DNA of 56,360 nt, from positions 1 through 56,360 of the forward strand of contig WVZK01000143.1 of NCBI GenBank assembly GCA_011772475.1. The letters run 5' to 3'. This document shows, piece after piece, positions 52,712 to 56,360 of this stretch. Position 1 is the stretch's first letter; each line of letters opens with the position of its first letter. Origin of the DNA: Candidatus Aminicenantota bacterium (lineage in GTDB: Bacteria > Acidobacteriota > Aminicenantia > Aminicenantales > Aminicenantaceae). Made by a program: the position numbers and the translations under genes. The notes below the pieces were generated by a model. It worked only from the letters and a program-made list of their open reading frames with translations. It did not search any database and had not been told where the DNA came from.

Positions 52712-53578
52712 CTACCTAAAATAAATAAAAGAAATCTGGACCCCTAACTCTCTCTCATCCTTAGAATTAAGTATGACCTGCTTCGGGATAAACGTTTTAT
52801 CTGTGGAGATAATAAGGTAAAATCTATCTTCCTCGCCGAGGATTTCTTTTTTTATCCTGTATGATTTCTCGAATTTGATTTCTTTTGGGATGAACTCGTC
52901 CAAGATCGAATCGTTGATCTTGAAGATAATTTTTTGATTATTCAAGACTCCCAGGTTCACTCCCCCTCTTATAAACAGGTGAGCGTCCCGGCGAGGATTA
53001 TCTATTTTGCATCGGGCTTCCTTGGCTGTCCATCTCCACCTTTTGAGAGAAGTTTCCGGCTTAACCTCTAAATCATACCATCCATCTTCGTAGCTGATTT
53101 TAGGAATGTCGGCGGGGGCAGGCAAAAACTTGAACTTCTTCTCAAAAAGAGGCTTTGGCAGTCCTCCCGACCTATCATAAGGAGAGTTCAATCCAATAGA
53201 CAATCTCAAGGTCCCTTCTCCCTCGAACGCGGGGTCAGACTTATCTATAAAGGTGGGAATGTATACTCTTCGCGAATATACGTACTCCTTTCCTGGCTTC
53301 CATTCAGATGTTGGGATCTCAGGAGAATGATTATCATAGAAAAGAAGGTTATATCTATGCCAGAAATGCACATAAGCATAGTAGTCTTCCTCTACCTCCA
53401 CAAAGTCCTTCTTCGTCTCCCATCTATACTGGATATCCGTAATCAAATCATCTGATAAAATCGCCTCAGAAAAGCTAACTTCGAGTTCAACTCCCCTGAT
53501 TTGTGTCTCTCTCTTGCAGCTAAAGCTAACGAGTGCCAGCTGCAAAACAAGAAAGATTCCAACCGCTTTTCTTACGAT
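52712..53578 (-). CDS. Exported lipoprotein of unknown function, probable ATC start
   Basis: I do not recognise the function. The mature part (about 265 residues) is beta-rich, with 'YAYVHFWHRYNLLFYDNH', 'WKPGKEYVYSRRVYIPTF' and 'EGTLRLSIGLNSPYDRSGG', a pattern of a jelly-roll or Ig-like fold. The only ordinary start in frame (TTG 53545) gives an unusable ten-residue signal. Upstream, a perfect AAAAAGGAGG (53585-53594) is followed after six bases by ATC (53576-53578), which would start VRKAVGIFLVLQLALVSFSC, an ideal lipoprotein signal with Cys21. It lies downstream of the Asp-box gene, separated by repeats. Confidence 0.7.
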   Translation of the reverse strand: MVRKAVGIFLVLQLALVSFSCKRETQIRGVELEVSFSEAILSDDLITDIQYRWETKKDFVEVEEDYYAYVHFWHRYNLLFYDNHSPEIPTSEWKPGKEYVYSRRVYIPTFIDKSDPAFEGEGTLRLSIGLNSPYDRSGGLPKPLFEKKFKFLPAPADIPKISYEDGWYDLEVKPETSLKRWRWTAKEARCKIDNPRRDAHLFIRGGVNLGVLNNQKIIFKINDSILDEFIPKEIKFEKSYRIKKEILGEEDRFYLIISTDKTFIPKQVILNSKDERELGVQISFIYFR

Positions 53579-53628
53579 CTCGATCCTCCTTTTTCTTTCA
53601 ACAAGGGCTATTGCTCTGAAAAGTCATT

Positions 53629-53752
53629 GGGTTTGATAAATCAAACCCACAATTTTGACTATGTAAATGACCTAGATTTAATTAATTAATCCTTATAAAA
53701 ATAAAGGTGGGCTTGATGAATCAAGCCCCTACAGATGAATCAAGCCCCTACA
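53629..53752. repeat. Covarying hairpin repeats and a 19-base tandem duplication
   Basis: GGGTTTGAT-AA-ATCAAACCC (53629-53648) and GGGCTTGAT-GA-ATCAAGCCC (53709-53728) are the same hairpin with a compensating C-G to T-A change. The second is followed by CCTACA, and the 19 bases GATGAATCAAGCCCCTACA (53715-53733) are repeated exactly at 53734-53752. The other copy of the hairpin is at 19379-19398. They lie just after the end of the Asp-box gene. Confidence 0.85.
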
Positions 53753-53768
53753 ATTCAATTCAGCAGGC

Positions 53769-56360
53769 CTACCTAATTATTATTTTTTCCCCGACAAAGA
53801 TTCGAGGAATATTGCTTTTGTTCATCAACTCGTTCAGCTTGGGAATATCTTCCTCTATTATCTTATTTATCCTGCCTATAAGCGTCTTTAACTCATCAGA
53901 GTCTTTTTTAATCAGTTTAACCTGATTTTCAGTGGGGGCGCCCGTATAACGTTCGATATCCCTTCCAACCATGCGAAGACGTCCCCTGACCGAAAAGCGC
54001 ATGCCCATCCAGCCCAATCTAGGGTCTCCCATTAATTTAAGCCGAATATCATCCATCTCTTTGGATATAGCTTTTATTGATTCATGAATTGCTGCCGGGA
54101 CATCAGGAATCTCTTTCAGGGCAATTGCCTGTTTTTGGATTTCCCTTCTAATACTATCTGAAGCGCGACTCGCTGCTGAAATAGCGGGTTGCAGCTTATA
54201 AATATTCATCAAGGCATCGTGCTGGGCTTTCCTGTCCTCGAAGGAAATATCTATCCTCGAGTCTCCCTCAACTTTAATAGTCTTTGTCATCTCCTGACCT
54301 GTGGTTTTCAACGTCACTTTATATTCTCCGGGAAGAGCAAACGGCCCACGAGGTCTGAAGTAACGGCTAATCCTTTCCCCACTTGGCGCCTCTGGTGGAG
54401 CGTACCTCAAATCCCAGGCGAGTCGATTGATCCCGGCACTTTTCTGACCCTTGAGTTCCCTTATTTCCTGCCCTTGGCTATCTTGGATGGCTATTTTTAC
54501 GTCTTCTTTGGCCTCTTCTTTCAGGTAGTAGCTTATAATCGCCCCAAAACCTGGGTTTCGAGCGACATAAAATTTGTGGCCAAGATTTCCTTTATGATTG
54601 TAAGGATTAAAGATTGCAGCCTTCCGGACGTCAAAAAGATAGGCGGAGGAGGCCAAGGTATCTTTTGTAAGCTGCTCTAAGGGAGTGATATCATCTAAAA
54701 TCCAAACACTCCGGCCATGGGTTGCAAAAATCAGGTCATTCTCTCGGGGATGAATAGCGATGTCATCAACCGGAACGGTAGGGAAGTTACCCTTAAACTT
54801 CACCCAGTTCATTCCCCTGTCAATCGAGAAGTAAGCGCCTCTTTCTGTTCCTACAAACAGCAGATTAGGATTCCGGTGGTGCTCTCTTATAATATTAACG
54901 ATTCCGCCTTCAGGCAGGTTACTCGAGATATTCTTCCAGCTTTCTCCATAATCGGTCGTCATAAAAACATAGGCTTTGAAATCATCGTTCCGATGGCCGT
55001 CAAAAGTGGCATAGGCTGTTCCTTCCTTAAAGCGGGAAGCTACTGCCCTGGTTACATAGGTATACTTGGGCATCCGAGGAACCTTGCCGATCACGTTCTT
55101 CCAGGTCTTTCCGCCATCTTGAGTGACCTGGAGGTTTCCGTCATCTGTGCCTACATAGATCAGCCCTTCTTTGAGAGGAGACTCAGAAATTGTGGTGATA
55201 TCACCGTAGTAGGCGATGCCGTCATGTCTGGAGAGTGTCTCCTCGCCAGGAAGGACTCCCATAAGCGGGAGTTTTTCTCTATCCTGTTGAGTTGTCAAGT
55301 CAATCGAGGCCTCCCACGTATCCCCTCTATCCTTGGACTTAAAGAGTTTGTTTCCACCATAATAGATAGTCTTGGAATCATGAGGAGATATCAAAATCGG
55401 AGAATTCCAGTTATACCTGTAGCGCTCTTTCTCATCGTTGGGCTCAGGGCGTATAGACTTGCTTTCTCCTGACCTCACATCAAACCTGAATAGCCTTCCA
55501 TTCTGGGATTCGGCATATATGGTGTTGTAGTCCTGGGGGTCGACTTGGGTATAAAAGCCATCTCCGCCGCCGATTCTGACCCAGTCTTCGTTGGAAACTC
55601 CAAGCCTATTCAACGTCGAGCTGGGACCTCCCCAGCTTCCGTTATCTTGCAATCCTCCGTAGACATAATAAGGATTGCGGAAGTCAAAACCTATTTCGTA
55701 AAACTGTCCTAGAGGAAGGGTATTGATAAAATCCCAGGTTTTGCCGCGGTCATAAGAAAAATAGATACCTCCATCCGAGCCCAGCACCATGTGATTGGAG
55801 TCTGAGGGATTAATCCACATCGCGTGATGGTCTCCATGTACTCCTCTTACATAATTAGTGCTGAAAGATTTCCCTCCGTCCTCAGAGACATACATAGAAG
55901 CCCCGAGAACCCAAATCCTCTGGTCATTGTTCGGGTCAATCCTTATCTGACTGTAATACATCGGGCGAGGATTGGTGCTCGACATCTTTTCCCAGGTCAA
56001 ACCTTTATCTTCAGATCGAAAAACTCCACCGTCCTTGTGCTCGATAACAGCATAGACAATATTAGGGCTGCTGCGGTAGATATCTATTCCGATACGCCCC
56101 ATGTTCCCTGAAGGCAGTCCGTTAGTCAGAAGATTCCATGTCTGTCCGCCATCGGTCGTCCTGTAAAGACCGCTTCCTGGTCCTCCTCCGTTAAATCCCC
56201 AGCCCCGGCGTCGCCTCTGATAGGCTGCCGCATACAGAACGTTTGGACTCTCATGGTCCAGGGCAACATCGACAAAACCTGTATTCTCATCAATAAACTT
56301 GGTGTTGGTCCAGGTTTTTCCGCCATCCATGGTACGATACAGGCCTCTTTCTTTGTTCGG
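53769..56360 (-). CDS. VPS10/sortilin-like Asp-box beta-propeller protein (N-terminus outside the window)
   Basis: The reading frame remains open to the right edge (RGLYRTMDGGKTW continues past 56330), so the N-terminus with any signal peptide is missing. At least 860 residues are seen. Nine or more Asp-boxes, S/T-x-D-x-G-x-T/S-W (for example TDGGQTW, YDRGKTW, KDRGDTW, QDGGKTW, TDYGESW), mark a beta-propeller of the BNR/sortilin type. A 'FATHGRSVWILDD' motif follows, then a region with 'LRYAPPEAPSGE' and 'LPGEYKVTLKTTG' that resembles a beta-sandwich, and a helical C-terminus. Proteins of this shape are called glycosyl hydrolase or WD40-like without proof of activity. It probably acts in the periplasm or outside. 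Confidence 0.85.
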   Translation of the reverse strand, partial: PNKERGLYRTMDGGKTWTNTKFIDENTGFVDVALDHESPNVLYAAAYQRRRRGWGFNGGGPGSGLYRTTDGGQTWNLLTNGLPSGNMGRIGIDIYRSSPNIVYAVIEHKDGGVFRSEDKGLTWEKMSSTNPRPMYYSQIRIDPNNDQRIWVLGASMYVSEDGGKSFSTNYVRGVHGDHHAMWINPSDSNHMVLGSDGGIYFSYDRGKTWDFINTLPLGQFYEIGFDFRNPYYVYGGLQDNGSWGGPSSTLNRLGVSNEDWVRIGGGDGFYTQVDPQDYNTIYAESQNGRLFRFDVRSGESKSIRPEPNDEKERYRYNWNSPILISPHDSKTIYYGGNKLFKSKDRGDTWEASIDLTTQQDREKLPLMGVLPGEETLSRHDGIAYYGDITTISESPLKEGLIYVGTDDGNLQVTQDGGKTWKNVIGKVPRMPKYTYVTRAVASRFKEGTAYATFDGHRNDDFKAYVFMTTDYGESWKNISSNLPEGGIVNIIREHHRNPNLLFVGTERGAYFSIDRGMNWVKFKGNFPTVPVDDIAIHPRENDLIFATHGRSVWILDDITPLEQLTKDTLASSAYLFDVRKAAIFNPYNHKGNLGHKFYVARNPGFGAIISYYLKEEAKEDVKIAIQDSQGQEIRELKGQKSAGINRLAWDLRYAPPEAPSGERISRYFRPRGPFALPGEYKVTLKTTGQEMTKTIKVEGDSRIDISFEDRKAQHDALMNIYKLQPAISAASRASDSIRREIQKQAIALKEIPDVPAAIHESIKAISKEMDDIRLKLMGDPRLGWMGMRFSVRGRLRMVGRDIERYTGAPTENQVKLIKKDSDELKTLIGRINKIIEEDIPKLNELMNKSNIPRIFVGEKIIIR

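Overview
The window is a chromosomal stretch of a diderm (LPS-bearing) bacterium with moderate GC content, packed with housekeeping genes. There is no sign of phage, plasmid, CRISPR or insertion sequence, and I found no tRNA or rRNA gene. The Lpt and Tol-Pal envelope systems, a sigma-54/PTS cluster, a VPS10/Asp-box secreted protein, and a secreted protein with a 'LVELAKKEKERREK...VITNADL' segment fit the Acidobacteria/Aminicenantes side of the tree. The lineage is an inference from gene content, not a proven assignment.

Layout, left to right. (1) 1-3.8 kb, minus strand: ricT-like (partial), holB, uvrA; diverging from uvrA at 3.9 kb is a Hrq1/MrfA-type helicase. (2) 6.5-12 kb: a large acidic coiled-coil protein of unknown function, a GAF-GGDEF-PilZ diguanylate cyclase, and the KtrA/KtrB potassium uptake pair. 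(3) 12.2-18 kb, plus strand: the Tol-Pal system (tolQ, tolR, tolA/tonB-like, tolB, pal, cpoB), then ssb and a cupin. (4) 18-19.4 kb: a Sir2 deacylase and a small unknown gene with a strong sigma-54-type promoter. (5) 19.4-30.7 kb, minus strand: recJ, an oversized LptC/OstA protein, lptB, rpoN, hpf, ptsN, hprK, rapZ, an EIIA-Man protein, HPr and enzyme I. This set looks like a regulatory phosphotransferase network built around sigma-54. (6) 30.9-34.7 kb, plus strand: ftsY, ribD, ribE, ribBA. (7) 34.8-41.4 kb: dtd and murJ, then rpsT, holA, lptE and leuS. (8) 41.8-51.6 kb, plus strand: a BtuCDF/siderophore-type ABC importer, an unknown membrane protein, a DUF948/YtxH-like pair, eno, a methylmalonyl-CoA mutase large subunit and comEC. 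(9) 52-56.4 kb: a secreted coiled-coil protein, a lipoprotein and a partial Asp-box (VPS10/sortilin-like) secreted protein.

The genes are mostly in tight operons with 1-8 base overlaps. Promoters of TTGACA/TATAAT type are easy to see at most operon heads. Several place the predicted transcription start within a few bases of the start codon (ftsY, uvrA, the genes at 44494 and 45189, tolQ), which suggests common leaderless or near-leaderless translation. Two genes (ktrB and the lipoprotein at 52.7 kb) appear to start at ATA and ATC, each exactly six bases after a perfect Shine-Dalgarno sequence. Many intergenic gaps carry dispersed REP-like palindromes built around GGGGACAGGCTAC, GGGGTCAGGTCTT, ATGGGGCC/GGCCCCAT and GGGCTTGAT/ATCAAGCCC. 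The most interesting items are the sigma-54 promoter and its unknown target beside the PTS cluster, the non-AUG starts, a UvrA without its insertion domain, the LptC/LptA-like fusion, and an HprK that lacks a conserved histidine.
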